64,000 nt of DNA from Absidia repens (lineage: Eukaryota; Mucoromycota; Mucoromycetes; Mucorales; Cunninghamellaceae). The stretch is from assembly GCA_002105175.1 (NCBI GenBank), contig MCGE01000053.1:62001-126000 (forward strand). Direction: 5' to 3'. The position numbers were made by a program, and so were the translations under genes. Below, in pieces: positions 22,800-36,362 of this stretch (position 1 is its first letter; each line of letters begins with the position of its first letter). Under the pieces are notes generated by a model, which worked only from the letters and a program-made list of their open reading frames with translations, searched no databases and was not told where the DNA came from.

Positions 22800-23944
22800 A
22801 GCCAACATTGGACAGGACCGGCAACGTCGTCTGCTGCTCATCAGTTGCTGCCGAAGACGAAACATTTTTCACCTTTTTTAAGTTTGACTTTATCGATCCT
22901 GCATGCTCTGCGTCGCTCGGCAACAAAAACAACAAAATAACAACAGCAACAGCAACAACAACAACAACGACGACGACGACGACGATGACGCCCTCATTGA
23001 AACAATGTGTGAGACGGATATTCGACGATTCTCTTCCAACCTTGTTTACCTCCATTTACACCCTACTTTGATTTGTCAACTCAACCAGCAAACCTTCCTG
23101 GAGATGATATTGAAATCCGAAGAAAGGAAAAGTGGTAAAACGTTTAGCCCCCCTTTTTTTAATATATATACAGTATATATAATTCTAATTTTATTCGTTC
23201 TATGACAGAGGGTCGCTTTTACAGTATTCTGCTGTTATTGGACTATAAAGACAAACTTGTCAACAATAAAGTGGGTTAATGGCATATCACTACCATGGTG
23301 TCGGTCAAATTGAAACTATTTGAGTTCATGATTTCCTGGGACAAGTTGGGTCTTCTTTTTATGTCGGGCAACGAACAAACGAGAAACATAGGTAAAATGC
23401 TACCAACATTTGCAATATCCACAATCACTTCGGCAACAAAAGGTCAACACCAAAAGCTGGATGGTGACAAGTACGGCATGCAATTTTGATAGGACCAAAG
23501 ACGCGATTGCGACGTTCGCCCCACCACCATGAATAATAACAACAAGAGCAACAACAGTACATGTCATCATGATGGTGGCCTGTACTACCTTCATATCAAA
23601 CCCAAGGAATATTTTAGTGGGTTGGTGGACGAAAAAGAGTGGTCTCAACGACATTGCATGTCGCCGAATCCCGAATGACTGAAGCGGCTTGCTATCATTC
23701 AAGAGAACACTATTCCCCACTCCGGTGGATGTTGCTTAAATCGCCTTTTTATCGTCAAAGCATCAAGAGACAATTTTGTATGTCCAAAACATGTCATGAC
23801 CACTCGATTTTTTTTTTTAAATGAAAGTTTTGTAGAAAATAAATGGACATTAGATCATGGTCTAAATTACCACACCCCTTTTCAATATATAGCGACTGGA
23901 CGTATCATCTCAATAGTGATGATCGTGGATTTGATATCTATTAA
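22800..23944 (+). pseudogene. Decayed HET-family gene, subfamily II type
   Basis: Recognisable islands in order: FFKFDFIDP near 22878; HPTLICQLNQQTFLEMILKS near 23050-23118, followed by a GT donor; an AG acceptor and GRFYSIL near 23210-23230; MVSVKLKLFEF to MLPTFAISTITSAT (23295-23435); IKPKEYFSG near 23600; SFVENKWTLDHG near 23830; and the family end GFDIY with TAA at 23942-23944. The HET core exon is absent and the frame changes repeatedly. (AAC)n/(GAC)n expansions lie at about 22920-22990. It occupies the plus-strand partner position of the 18.6-20.9 kb gene. Confidence 0.8.
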
Positions 23945-24859
23945 ATTCATTTCCTACAGTATGATACATATTCAATAAAAACGAGGATACTTTTTTTTTT
24001 TTTTACTGCACTGTCATTAACGTTCTGGGTCCTACCCATTCTACCCTTTTGAGTTCTTCGTTCCTGTATTTCTATTTCTTTTTTTTTACACTTCCGTTCC
24101 ACCACCCAAAAAAAAAGGATTGCTTATAATAGAATGGGATACAGTCTGAGGGGGGGGAGGTAAGGATAATGAAAAGAACATATTTTATCGGAAGGACTGT
24201 GGTAGATAATAAACTAAAGGGTTAAATATAGCAACGTATGCTGCTAATGGAGTTAGCATGACGAGAAACTAATGGGGAGAGAAAGAGAGAAGGGGGATCT
24301 AAAGAATGTTCAACACTCATCTAAAGTCACTATTGTAGAAAAGGATCTAATATAAAGTATATGTAGGACAAGAATGATAATTTTTTAGAAGCAAACAATG
24401 GGTCAACACGTTCAATATCTAAATGAGTCATAATAAAAAGGATCTCTTGTACAAGACATGGAAGTGACTAATATGACATTTTTTGATTGAACTTTTTTTT
24501 TTTTAAAAAAAAAAAAAACAGATTTTATTGAACTGTAGATACGAACTATGGACAAACTAAGACAAAACTAAGTCAATGGAGGATCCGATAAGCTAAAACT
24601 AACAGTGGCTGTAGATCCTAAATCCGAAATGAAAGGGTTTCTGTTGTAACCAAATAAAATACTATATATTAAAAACCTGTTTATTGCAAAATAAGAATAA
24701 GATATAAAATAAGAATAAGATAAAATGAAGAGAGGGGAGGAGCTAAAAAGTACTTACCGTTATTTTGGCAACGGTTTCGAGTATGAAAAAAAAAAAAAAA
24801 AATATAAGGTAGAGAAAAAGGGGAAAGAGAGAGAAAAATATAAATGTCAAAAATATATA
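23945..24859. other. Gene-free AT-rich stretch
   Basis: Contains the tail of a repeat B copy at about 24540-24645 (AAATGAAAGGGTTTC, truncated) and AATAAGAATAAGATA microsatellite-like sequence near 24690-24725. No gene is supported. Confidence 0.4.
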
Positions 24860-25662
24860 ACAGTCTAAGTCCTAAAAAAGGAGTCGCTATCACAACATAG
24901 CCTTCGACTTGATAGTACATTTCATAATTGCATAAACTATTTTAATACAATAAAGATCGGGATACAGTACCGGTACAATTATATGGATATATGATTCAAA
25001 AAAAAAAATATGTAGCAAGTAAAATCAAGAAATCTCAAGAGACACTTCACTAGATATTAAATATCATAAAAACGTTAGAAGGGAAAAATCCAACACTTCA
25101 GGGACTATTCTTTTTTTTTTGGAAATGTCAAAGTCTCCGACATAAAAACAAAATATTAATCATTCTGTGTGGGTGGTAGACTTTGTTTGTATCAAGAACC
25201 CGTTTCTCGTATGAAATGGGCGTCATGCCACCAAAGATGACACGAATGAAAAGGCTCTGATTTCTGCAGACACTTTTGCATGAATTTCGTTTTAAACGCC
25301 GCGTCGCCAAATAAGGTATGCTAGGGGCACGAATACTCTAGCACGGGTAACGGTGCCCAAAATTCTGAAGCGGTATTTTAAAATGTCATTTGCCCTTTGG
25401 CAATCATAACGAGAAGATTTTGATGATGGATGTTCCAAAAACCTTATCTGCGAAAATAAAATGGTATTGTCAATCTGGAGGTATGTCCTTTTTTTTTTTT
25501 GGCCTATGAAGTGATAGAGGATAAACATAAACAGGGAACTCGACTATTTTATTATCTTTCAAGTGACTCATTATGGCTCTCTATGGTATAGAAGGTGTAC
25601 AAAGCCATTCATTATACAGCATGGACAATGCATGTTGTGCAAAAAAAAAAAAAAAAAAAAAA
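24860..25662 (+). repeat. Repeat part A with long upstream extension, uninterrupted copy
   Basis: The best uninterrupted reference for the copy at 12.4-14.2 kb. It includes CATTTCATAATTGCATAAAC near 24928, CACTTCAGGGACTATTC near 25093, TGCATGAATTTCG near 25277 and GCATGGACAATGCATGTTGT at 25619-25638, then an A tract. CTTTCAAGTGACTCATTATG at about 25556 is the empty site for the hAT insertion. Confidence 0.75.
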
Positions 25663-25912
25663 GAATAGCTTATCCTCTCTGATTAAACTCATTATATATT
25701 TACTTATCCTATATCAACTAAACCGAATGTTGATGAGGTGGCACAATGATGGTACAGTAACGCATGATAGATATAAATGATTGAACATCAATTCTACATA
25801 TCATCAAGCCAAGGTATGAAACAATCATTGGTTGCTTTCCAAGTATCTGTGTAGCTGTTTATTAAATCAATCACCATACAAAATATTTAAACGATACTAC
25901 ATCTTGGGGTCT

Positions 25913-28146
25913 TTAGTAGATATCAAAAAAAGGCTTAGCATCACGGTCGTCGCTATCGCATATCGCCTGACATTTCACTTGGACATCTAGAATGGCTTTA
26001 GGTGACAGAATCCATTTGTTTCTAACAAAACATCCGATCAAAGTGAGGAAATCAGGATCGGTAAAGCCAGCAAGTGGGATAGAAACAATGTCAAAAGTAA
26101 GCGTTGAAGCATCATCCTCATCATCAGCATGGAGGCCAAGGCGTTTAAAAATTGGCCACTTGTTGCTCATGATGCTATGAATTTGTTTGCGCCCAGATTC
26201 ATCGAGATCTGCCACAAGATATACTTTCGGTTTCAAACGTAAATAGTGTTGGTGCGTGTCACCACCGTCCTCTTCATCATCATCATCATCATAGTTGTTA
26301 TTGTTGTTGTTGGCTTGTTTGTGATGATAATAAAGCATAATGGTGGATGGATCCTTTACGTCAAAATTCGAAAAAGCTACGTCGAGACTATTGATTCGAT
26401 GCGCAAGGCGGGATGTTGAAGTTAAAGTCGATGTTGCAAAGGTTGGTAAAACATCGCTATGCATCGCCCGCTCATCACCAGACAAAAATAGCAGTGCTAA
26501 TTTATCTTTTGTGTCCATGATTTCGTAGAGTTTCAATTTCACGGATGGCATAGTGTTGATTTCCCAATCCGACACCTCCAGCTTTCTGTCTTGATATGAT
26601 GAGAATGGCAAAATGCTGTAAAATCGATCCTCTAGTGAATTTTAAAATAAATAAAATAAAAAATAAAAAAAGGAATGTAAAATCTTTTTTTTTTCTAAAA
26701 TTAAAAGAGCAGGGTAAGGATCATTGTTTGTTTCAACTTACCATTCTTACTGGCTTTTGAAATCAGAATGTTCTGCAGAAACGTTTGTTGACTGAGTTGA
26801 CTGTTTAAAGTATAATGAAATTGGATGTACACTGGGTTGGACGAATATGTTCTCGTCCGTCGTGTTCTAAATTCGTCTTTGTAATAATCAATGTTCATAC
26901 TGATGTCCGAAGAATTGTTAAAATCAAATTTGAAGAAGGTGAATTTTTCGCCGCCCTCTATATTATTATATGTGTGAGGTGCATCATAGTCAAGACCCAA
27001 TTGAATAAACCAATATTTGAGGTTGTTTTTCTTTTTGGCGATATTGAATTCACTGATCACCCACACACGCGTAGACCAATCCTTGATGAGCCCCACCAAA
27101 AATTCCATCGATTGCCGAATACTGTTGCTTCTTTGAAGGATCTTGGATTTCCATTGAGACGCACGGAATTGACAGACTTCGTCACATGATGAATCGATAA
27201 CTATTGAAGAAGACAAGTCTATAGGACAAATCGTTTGATCACATTGATGTAACTCTCCATTCGAATTCTTGTTGCTCCATTTTATCCAAGTTTTCCAATC
27301 TTGACGACGCTCTTGATTGGCGGTGGTTTGGCAGATATGATCGAGGGCTTGCACAGGACAATAAAACTCAGGATAATTGTTTAATTCATCAAACCATATG
27401 CAAAATGATTGGTGTTTTTAAGCAGCAACTGCCTTAATGCAGGAGGATCTTTTGGCACTTCGGCATCATCGAGGAATGCTTCATCCAAGGCGTCGAGTTG
27501 GGACGCATGTCCGTGAAGAAGGCGATAAAGATCCATTTTGTATTTGTCGGAGCCGTCGATGGTGTCTTCATTTTTAAACGATACGCCTTTCAGGTAAGTC
27601 ACATGAAGATCGGGTACTGCTAATATATATGTGGCGCGTTCGTAGATATTGCTCATTTGGTGAATGGTTGCTTTTCGTTTTGCTGGGCTTTGATCCACAC
27701 AGATAGCATCCACCCATACATAATTGATATGTTTTGTATCCGATTCGATGGTCATTATTTCGCAAAGCCGGTAAAAATCATTTAAATCAAACGATGTGAT
27801 GGTTGCTGTGTAACCAACGCCAGTGTCAATCAACGTCTCGTGTAATTCGCCCCAACGGTAAGACAAGGCAACAAATTTCAAATCTTTTCCCTCGAGTGGT
27901 TTTTTAATACAGTGAATTACTTTATCTTTAGCGGCCTTTTCAATGTCGACAAGAACCACTTGAAATGGCTTTCTCTGTCGTGGCTTGGTGTCTTTGAGTG
28001 ATAAGTCTATAAAAAAAATAAAAAAAATAAAAAACGTCATATCAGTCAATATGGGGTTGGTATAGAAAGAATCCAGTTAACAAAAATGTACGTTGTTTTT
28101 TGATATTACCTTGCCCGAGTTTATCCACTGTTTCGTTGATCGTCAT
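25913..28146 (-). pseudogene. HET-domain protein, subfamily I, copy 3, single-base frameshift
   Basis: Exons 28110-28146, 26742-28006 and 25913-26631 match the family exactly except that exon 2 is 1265 rather than 1266 nt. At about 27383, after FAYGLMN, one base is missing and a TAA follows at once; the other frame resumes with PEFYCPVQALDHICQTT. Without the lesion the product would be 673 residues with all HET blocks and a C-terminus FFDIY. As read, only the N-terminal half (to residue about 222 of the open frame) would be made. It is head-to-head with the intact gene at 30.0 kb. A sequencing error cannot be excluded because the rest is perfectly conserved. Confidence 0.75.
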
Positions 28147-28223
28147 GATGTAGTTGAAAGAAAGAAAAAAAAAAAAAAGGGAAGGAAAAGGAGGGTGACA
28201 AATGATTGACAGAATGAATGATG

Positions 28224-28241
28224 AGTGGCTCGGGGTACGTA
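28224..28241 (-). promoter_or_regulatory. Conserved upstream motif (ACGTACCCCGAGCCACT)
   Basis: Near-exact family motif about 80 bases before the ATG at 28146, followed upstream by GTTCGCCCGC. Confidence 0.45.
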
Positions 28242-28558
28242 TATGCGGGCGAACATCACAAGAAGGCGCTTCACTGTAACACAAACGCTCAATAAGATGC
28301 CCCACCTTTGTTTCACAAATCAATGGGTGAAAGAGCAATACAGGTAGCCCTTTTCCCCAACGATCATAGTATATGTAACAGTAAGCTCAAATGAATAGTA
28401 GTTTATATAATAGTGGCAGAATATCTTGGTTCAGTTATTATGGCATACTCCTTTGATGACTTTTGGTTCCTGAATTTATTTTTATGGTGGATTTCATTTA
28501 TAACCGTCATCGGTGAACCTTAATTCTTTACAATTTTGGAACTTCAAATCCCGCACGA

Positions 28559-28592
<34 letters not shown>

Positions 28593-28596
<4 letters not shown>

Positions 28597-29620
28597 ATGC
28601 TCTCCTCCTCTTGATCCTTTTTTTTCCTTCACTATTTTGGACTCCTTCAGACAATGGTGATCTTAGGTCAGTGTTAGGACTAGTTTAGAAGTGTTTTCAG
28701 ATCAAGGATGACAACATGCATGGGGAAACCCTTTCATTTCGGTTCTAGGTCTTGACAACCTTCATTAGCTAAATTTAGTGTTAGTTTATCCATAGTTTAT
28801 CTATGCATTTGAATAAAATATGAATATCTTTTTACATGCTCCAATAAAAAGTATGTCCCAATAGTCATTCTCATGTGTTGTGCAATAGATCCCGTTTTTA
28901 TTACCACCATCTCTTTAGATTAGTTTTGACCATTCTTCAAATCTCACAGTTAGTCATCTCATGTTGCCTTCAATAGATCATCTGTAGCGAGTGCTTGATG
29001 TGTGTTGCTGATGTGGGTAACCCCTATGAAATAATTTGATCGTTTTTACTGTGCATGCCAATATTTAGGACTCCCATAACAATGGCATGGGGCAAATGGC
29101 AATTGTTAGTCTATGTTTTTATAGTTTTGGTGAGGAGAAATTTCTCGCCATTATACTAAAAATGGGGGGGGATAGCAGGCTAGTTATCTATATAAAAGAT
29201 GTTTATCATCTCATTATCTTTCATTTTAAAAATTGATGTCGAGCGGGGCTGCTGGTTGAAGTTGCTCATTTTTGCCAAATTTTCACTGCGAACTTTTTGG
29301 TTTTGCACAATATGCATTGTTCATGCCGTATGTTGAATGATTCTATACACCTTCTATACCTCAGAGAGCCATAACTCATCACTTGAAAGATAATAAAATA
29401 GTCGAGTTTCCTGTTTATATTTATCGTCTATCATTCCATAGGCCAAAAAAGGAAAAGGACATACCTCCAGATCGCCAATACTATTTTATTAAACATATCA
29501 CTTTTGGAACATCCATCATCAAAATCTTCTCGTCATGATTGTCCAGCTAAATGGCAATTTTAATTATCGCTTCAGAAGTTTAGGTACCTGCTGCCCGTGC
29601 GCCTAGCATTCCCTAAAAGT
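28593..29620 (-). repeat. Dispersed repeat AB, copy 4 (inverted, near full length)
   Basis: Part B (core ATGCATGGGGAAACCC near 28717), the middle part with GCGGGGCTGCTGGTTGAAG near 29242, and inverted part A from TTGCACAATATGCATTG (about 29310) to CGTGCGCCTAGCA near 29604. The A tract usually separating A from the middle part is missing here. Confidence 0.7.
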
Positions 29621-29936
29621 AAAAGTCGTATTTTGGAGTGCTTTTTAGTTTCTACGTGGATTCTTGTTTGATTTATCAGATCATGAATGAATCCGAAATA
29701 TACCTTAAAAAGTATATATCTATATTCAGGAACAGAAGTTTATCAAGGGATATGACACACTGGCTGAAATAAAAGAGTCATTCGTTATTTAAGCTCTATC
29801 ATTGCATAAACTATAATTATTGGGAGGGGAGACTCAGATTCGAATCATAAGGCGCGGCATGTCAATGAGCTCGTGTTACCTACAAATAATGTATTACCTT
29901 ATTGGGTGGTGCGAATATTTCAAACGCCATTGCATA

Positions 29937-29953
29937 CGTGTCCCGAGTCATTT
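29937..29953 (+). promoter_or_regulatory. Conserved upstream motif (CGTGTCCCGAGTCATTT)
   Basis: Family motif with two changes, about 60 bases before the ATG at 30010. Confidence 0.4.
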
Positions 29954-30009
29954 CTTTCTGCCAACGGTTCGTCACTTTTTTTTTCTTCCTTTCAATTCTC
30001 ATCTATACC

Positions 30010-32212
30010 ATGACAAGTGACGCAGCAGTGAATGAACTCGGTCAAGGTATAATATCTAAAATGCCATTTTGTTGACAATACCATGTATCTATATATTATA
30101 AATCCAACCCCGTATTGACTTGTATGACTTTTTTGTTTAGACTTATCACTAAAAGACACCCAGCAACAGCAACAGCAAAAAGAGTCATTTCAAGTTGTTC
30201 TTGTCGACATTGAAAAGGCCGCTAAAGATAAAGTAATTCACTGTATTAAAAAACCACTCGAGGATAAAAATTTGAAATTTGTTGCCCTGTCTTACCGCTG
30301 GGGCGAATTACATGAGACGTTGATCGATACGAAAGTGGGTTATATAGCGTCCATCACATCGTTTCATTTAAACGATTTTTATCAACTTTGCCATATGATG
30401 ACCTTGGAATCCAATTTGAAGCATATCAAGTATGTATGGGTGGATGCCATCTGTGTGGACCAACGCCCGAGCAAACGAAAAGCCACTATTTATCAAATGA
30501 GCAATATCTACGAACGCGCCACGTATATTTTAGCCGTGCCTGATCTTCACTTGACGTACTTAAAAGGCGTCTCGCTAAAAAATAACGACACCATCGAGGG
30601 CGCCAACGAATACAGTAAAGATATTTATTACCTTCTTCACGGAAACACCGACGGACTCGTTGCCCTGGATTTAGCTTCCCTTGATGATTTCGGAGTACCA
30701 AAAAATCCTCCCGCATTGAGACAATTGCTGCTTAAATGCACAGACCATTTTGGGCATAGTTTTATGACATACACAAGGCATGATGAGTTATATTGTCCCG
30801 TACTCGCTCTCGATCACATCTGCGTCTCCAATGCACTACAACGTGACCAGTGGAAAGCTTGGGTAAAAAATAGCAAGAAATCTTTTGGTGATTTACATCA
30901 ATGTCATGAAGTCATTTGCCCTTTAAAAATGTTTTATGAATATGACTTTGGGACTACACCTAAAGAGTATTGTCAATTCGACGGTGCTAAATGGAAATCA
31001 AAAATTCTTGCAAGAAGCAACAGCATACGACAATCGATGGAATTTTTAACGGATCTCATCAAGGATTGGTCTTCTCGTGTGTGGGTGATCAGTGAATACA
31101 GCATTGCCAAGAAGAAAAACAATCTCAAATACTGGTTTACTCAATTATCATTTCCCTATAACGGAACGGCGTACTATGATCACATGAAAGAGGAGAAGGA
31201 AAAACTGTCCTTCTTCAAATTTGACTTTAATGATTCTTCCTTTTCGGATTTCATGATGGATGTTGATTATTACAAAGATCAAAGTGAAGTAAAATTTACA
31301 AGATCAAGGACGACCAACCCAGTTTATATACAATTCCATTCTACGATGATACGTCAACTTCGTCAACAAACCTTTCTGGAGATGATGCTGAGGTCCAAAG
31401 CAAGTAGAAATGGTAAAGTTTAAAAAGAATAAATTCAAAAAGACTTGATTTTCGAGAATTCATCCTATTTTTTTTTTTTTTTTTTTCATATAGAGGATCG
31501 ATTTTACAGTATTTTGCCATTGTCAGAGCATGCCGATCAAAAAACAGAGGTCTCACATTGGAACATCCAGAGTATGGTATCGGTCAAATTAAAACTGTAC
31601 GAAATCATGAACATCAAAAACAAATTGGCCCTTCTTTTTTGGTCTACCCATGAAAATGCCATCAAAAATGATGTTCTCCCAACATTTGCGACATCCACTT
31701 TACCAGCAGAGTTCCAACTTGGAATTTTTCTAAATATCATCTCCCACTATCCCTGTAATTTTGATTTGAACAATCCATCCACAATTACTTTTCATCATCA
31801 CAAGCAACAAACCAACAACAACAGACAACAGGATGATGATGATGACTGTCACCGGTACTTCCTGCGTTTGATACCGGAGAAATATCATGTGATGCACCAT
31901 CACAATCTACCTGAAGCCGCCATCTATTTACTAAGGGATAGTATACCGATCTGTAAACGCCTTGGCATCTATCATGCTTTTACTGAGACGCTTGACATTG
32001 TAGCTATTCCAGCATTCCCCACGTCTGGCTTTCATTCCACCTGTGATGAATTTTACCATCTTCAGTCTTTTATCCTTTTGGTCAGATCTTTTGTTGAAAA
32101 CAAATGGATGATACCATGTAAACACTACGCCTACGATACATCAGACTATGATGAGGTCTACTTGGATGACAGCGAAGGGGAAAGCTCTGCGGATTTTTTT
32201 GATATCTATTGA
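30010..32212 (+). CDS. HET-domain protein, subfamily II, copy 2 (intact)
   Basis: Join of 30010-30046, 30141-31412 and 31494-32212 (37+1272+719 nt) gives 675 residues with no stop. It is the only undamaged subfamily II gene in the window. Exon 1 reads MTSDAAVNELGQ, then DLSLKDTQQQQQQKESFQVV. HET blocks: FVALSYRWGE, YVWVDAICVDQ, RVWVISEYSIAKKK (Phe to Tyr and Asn to Ser changes here). Subfamily II marks are DIEKAA, TDLIKDWSSRVW and LSEHADQKTEVSHW at the start of exon 3. The Asn/Asp linker is short (NNNRQQDDDDD), followed by LRLIPEKYHV, LLVRSFVENKW and the terminal DFFDIY. It is head-to-head with the frameshifted gene at 25.9-28.1 kb. An intact partner of a broken gene would test whether the pairs depend on each other. 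Confidence 0.87.
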
Positions 32213-33890
32213 ACCAATCTTTTTTATGACTTTGTTTTTGTGTAATAATCTCATCCTTCCCATTTTAGTAAAAAAAAAAAAAAATAAAAAAAAAAGATTA
32301 CATACTTTTTGAAAATCAGCACAGTACCGCTTTATGAGGATATTCATTGTATACATATATATATATATATATCAATGTCGTCGCTTTTCAGAAACTATAT
32401 ATTCATATTTTCAATGACTATTAATCAAAATGAATATATATAAGACGGACTATTCTCATTCTTCGGCTCCCAATAAGTTTCCATTTCGTTTTATCTTTTG
32501 AGCTTTTTTTTTTTTAAAAAAAAAGGGACCACAGGAATATTTTAAATCCCGTCCGCGTGAATATTTATTTTCCTCCATTTGTTTTTCACTGATCTCTCTT
32601 CATTTTTTCTCTTCTTATCATTTTGACTTTTTTCAGGTCATGATGATCTTGGGTTACTGTCAGGACTAGCTTAGAAGTGTTTTCAGGTCAGGGATGACAA
32701 CATGCATGGGGAAACCGTTTCATGTTGGATTTAGAAATCTGATGACACCGTTAGTTGGCTTTTTGGAGTCTCCATTAGTTTAGTTTAGCGGTAGTTTGAC
32801 CATAGTTTGTATCCATATTTGAATAAAATATATCTCTTTTTTTTTTTGTCACATACTTCCATAACAAATGTCCCATTAGTTCTTCTCCCATATTTTTTGC
32901 AAATAGATTTCTGTTTTACTACCATCACCACTTTTGATTAATGTTAACTGTTGCTATTCTTCAAGAAAACTAACTCTTGCGTCTCTCTTATGCCCTGCAT
33001 AGTATATATTAGATCTCTTTCTTTTTTTTACACGTACAACGTGTAGTGTTGATCATTCTTAAGATCTCCTTCAGATTGTCTCCATTACTTGCCCCCCCCG
33101 TGTTACAATGAACTCGTATCGATTAGATTATAGTATCTACCAATATGCTTGAATAAAATATATCATTTTTATGTACTATTATCTGATTCATCAAATTATT
33201 AAAAATGGTGCTATTGTAATTGCTTTGTGGATGTCCTACTATCATAAACACTTGCTTTCTTGTTCATGTACTACAACTACCTTTTTTTTTTTTTTTTTTT
33301 TACTGAAGTCTCAGGGACTAGTTAGCAATTTCAGATCACTTACTATTGAATATCATTGTATTCTGTTTCGATCAATCATGTATTGATAAATCTAGCTCCG
33401 TGTTGTGTGTGTGCAGTCACCACTATAGAAGCCACATTGTACTACTTTCTAGCTTAGCTACGACTACTCTCTCAGCACTACCCCTCCATCAAAATCCTCG
33501 CCATTGGTTAAACAATGTTTTTTAGATCACTTGATCTTATTCCAGGGCTTTCAATTCATATCAAACAACCTAGCCTGCGTCGCCAGTGTCATCTCCAGTA
33601 GGCTGAACATACTTGTATATTTTATCCAACTCGTTCTTTTTTTTTCGATACAAATATCAAGGCGGCACCTTCAACGAAATCTTCATCCCAGATCTCTAAA
33701 AATGAGTGAGGTATTCGAGATTCGATTGGCTTTAGCTTTTCAGGAGAAGTACCAAGGTTTCAATGGCAACAATCTTCATCAAGATGACAAAAAATACTAC
33801 CAAACAATAAATGATGTCTTATATTTTACTAGACAAGAATAAATTATATATATATATATATATATAAAAGACAGACACTTGTTTTCCCCG
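32213..33890. repeat. Non-coding stretch including duplicated block D, copy 1
   Basis: About 32620-33890 is duplicated at about 47090-48420. It includes repeat B (core near 32702), CAATATGCTTGAATAAAATA, CCATTGGTTAAACA, the short frame MSEVFEIRLALAFQEKYQGF (33703 onward) and a (TA)n run at 33845-33865. The short frame is conserved as MGYVFEIRLALAFQERYKGF in the second copy. Stops interrupt longer reading, so I treat it as a possible gene relic. Confidence 0.5.
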
Positions 33891-34045
33891 CACCCCTCGA
33901 ACCAAAAAAAAAAAAAAAAAAAAAAAAAAATAGCTTATCCTTTCTGATTAAATTCAATATATTTAATTATCCTATACCAACTAAACCGAATGTTGATGCT
34001 ATGGCAAAATAATGATACAGTAACGCATGATACATCTTTTGTTTT

Positions 34046-36362
34046 TTAGTAGATATCAAAAAAAGTAACAGGAGGCTTAGCATCGCTGTTGTTGTTGATG
34101 TAGTCGTCGTCGTGGCCATGGCATATCACACGATCTCCCTTTTCAGAAATTACTATGGCTTTAGGTGACAGAATCCATTTGTTTGTAACAAAACATCCGA
34201 TCAAAGTGAGGGAATTAGAAGGTAAACATATCGGCACAGTATATGGGATAGAAACAATGTCCAAAGTACGCTTAGAAGCATCCTCCTCATTATCAGCATG
34301 GAGGCCAAGGCGTTTTAAAATTGGTATCTTGCTGCGCGCGATGCTATGCATTTTTTTGCTGCGCCCATCTTCGTTGTGTTTTACCACAAAATATTCTTTC
34401 GGTTTCAAACGTAAATAGTGTTGGTACGAGTCACCACCGTCCTCTTCATCTTCATCATCATTATCATCATCATCATCATCATTGTTGCTATTGTCGTTGT
34501 TGGTTTGTTTGTGATGATGATAAAGCATAATGGTGGACGGATCCTTTACGTCAAAATTCGAAAAAGCTACGTCGGGACTATTGATTAATCCTGTAAGGTG
34601 GGATGTCGAAGTTAATGTCGATGTTGCAAAGGTTGGTAAAACACCGCTATGCATCGCCTCCTCGTCACCAGACAAAAAGAGCAATGCTAATTTGTCTTTT
34701 ATGTGCATGATTTCGTAGAGTTTCAATTTGACCGATAGCATAGTGTTGATTTTCCAATGCGACACCTCCAGTTTTCTGTCATGATATGGTGAGAATGGCA
34801 AAATACTGTAAAATCGATCCTCTAATGAATTTTAAAATAAATAAATAAAAAAAAAAAAAGAATGTAATTTTTTTTTTTTTGTTTTTTGCTAAAATTAAAA
34901 GAGCGGGGTAAGATTCGTTGTTTGTTTCAACTTACCGTTTTTACTGGCTTTTGCAATCAGAATGTTCTGCAGAAATGTTTGTCGACTGAGTTGACTTCTT
35001 AAAGTATAATGGAATTGGATGTACACTGGGTTGGACGTTCTTGTTCTCGTCCATTCTGTTGCAATTTCGTTTTCGTAGTAATCAACGTTTATACTGGTGT
35101 CTGAAGAATTGTCAAAATCAAATTTGAAGAAGGTGAATTTTTCGCCGCCCACCATGTCATCATACGCCTCAGATGCTTGGGAGTCATGAGCCAATTGAGT
35201 AAACCAATATTTGAGGTTGTTTTTCTTTTTGGCAATATTGAATTCACTGATCACCCACACACGCGTAGACCAATCCTTGATGAGCCCCACCAAAAATTCC
35301 ATCGATTGTCGAATACTGTTGCTTCGTTGAAGGATCTTGGATTTCCATTGCGCCTCCAGGAATTGACATATTTCGTCATGTGAATCATCGTCTTCGTCAT
35401 CTGAATCATCCAAGATATAACCTGAATGAAACACGTCTATAGGACAAATCGTTTTGTCACACCGATGTAATTCTCCATTCGAATCCTTGCTGCTCCCTTT
35501 TATCCCAGTTTTCCAATGTTGACCGCGCTCTTGATTGGTGGTAGTTTCGCAGATGTGATCGAGGGTTTGTACAGGACAATACACAACAGAAAGCGACTTG
35601 CAGTTCATTAAACCATATGCAAAATAATTCGTGCTTTTAAGCAGCAATTGTCTTAATGCAGGAGGATCTTTTGGCACTTCGGCATCATCGAGGAATACCT
35701 CATCCATGGCGTCGAGTTGGGACACATTTCTGTGAAGAAGGTGATAAAGATCCATATGGTATTCGCTGGAGCCTTTGATGGTGTCTTCATTTTTGAACGA
35801 TATGCCTTGAAGGTAAGTCAAATGAAGATCGGGTACTGCTAATATATATGTGGCGCGATCGTAGATATTGCTCATTCGGTGAATGGTTGCTTTTCGTTTT
35901 GCCGGACTTTGATCCACACAGATAGCATCCACCCATACATAATTGATATGCTTTGTATCCGATTCGAAAGTCATCATATGGCAAAGCCGATAAAAATCAT
36001 CTAAATGAAACGATGTGATGGTTGCTGTATAGCCAACGCCAGTGTCGATCAGCGCTTCGTGTAATTCGCCCCAGCGGTAAGATAAAGCAACAAATTTCAA
36101 ATCGTCATCTTCGAGAGTCTTTTTAACACAGTGGATTACTTTATCTTCAGCGGCCTTTTTAATGTCGACAAGAACCACCTGAAATGGCTTTTTTTGTCGC
36201 GGCTTGGTGTCTTTGAGCGATAAGTCTATAAAAATAAAATAAAATAAAAACGTCATATCAGCCGATATGGAATTGGTGTAGAAAGAATCCACTTAACAGA
36301 AATGTTCGCTGTTTTTTGATATTACCTTGACCGAGTTTATCCACTGTTTCGTCGATCGTCAT
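34046..36362 (-). CDS. HET-domain protein, subfamily I, copy 4 (intact)
   Basis: Join of 36326-36362, 34936-36225 and 34046-34821 (37+1290+776 nt) gives 700 residues with no stop. Exon 1 reads MTIDETVDKLGQ. The HET blocks are unchanged. Exon 2 is 24 nt longer than in most copies because the variable loop after KTICPIDVF has an extra acidic insert (DDSDDEDDDSHDE). Exon 3 has LEVSHWKINTM, a long Asn/Asp linker, LRLKPKEYFVVKHNEDG, a variable IPYTVPICLPSNS, LTLIGCFVTNKW and the terminal VTFFDIY. It is head-to-head with the broken copy at 38.1 kb. Unlike its neighbours, the 3' UTR is short; the common 3' block is cut by ~100 bases. Confidence 0.87.

Larger units (their letters stand above)
25640..28592 (-). 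repeat. Subfamily I gene cassette bounded by A/T tracts, third copy
   Basis: The A tract at 25641-25661 is shared with the end of repeat A. The T tract at 28561-28592 is next to GCTGATGCTCTCC. Length is about 2.95 kb, as in the other units. Confidence 0.5.

Noticed and set aside
22627..23055. 142-codon minus-strand frame with a Val run
   Set aside because: Produced by the trinucleotide expansion inside the decayed HET gene on the other strand.
33703..33842. Independent small protein gene
   Set aside because: Conserved in only one duplicate with changed start context and stops upstream; kept only as a possible relic within block D.
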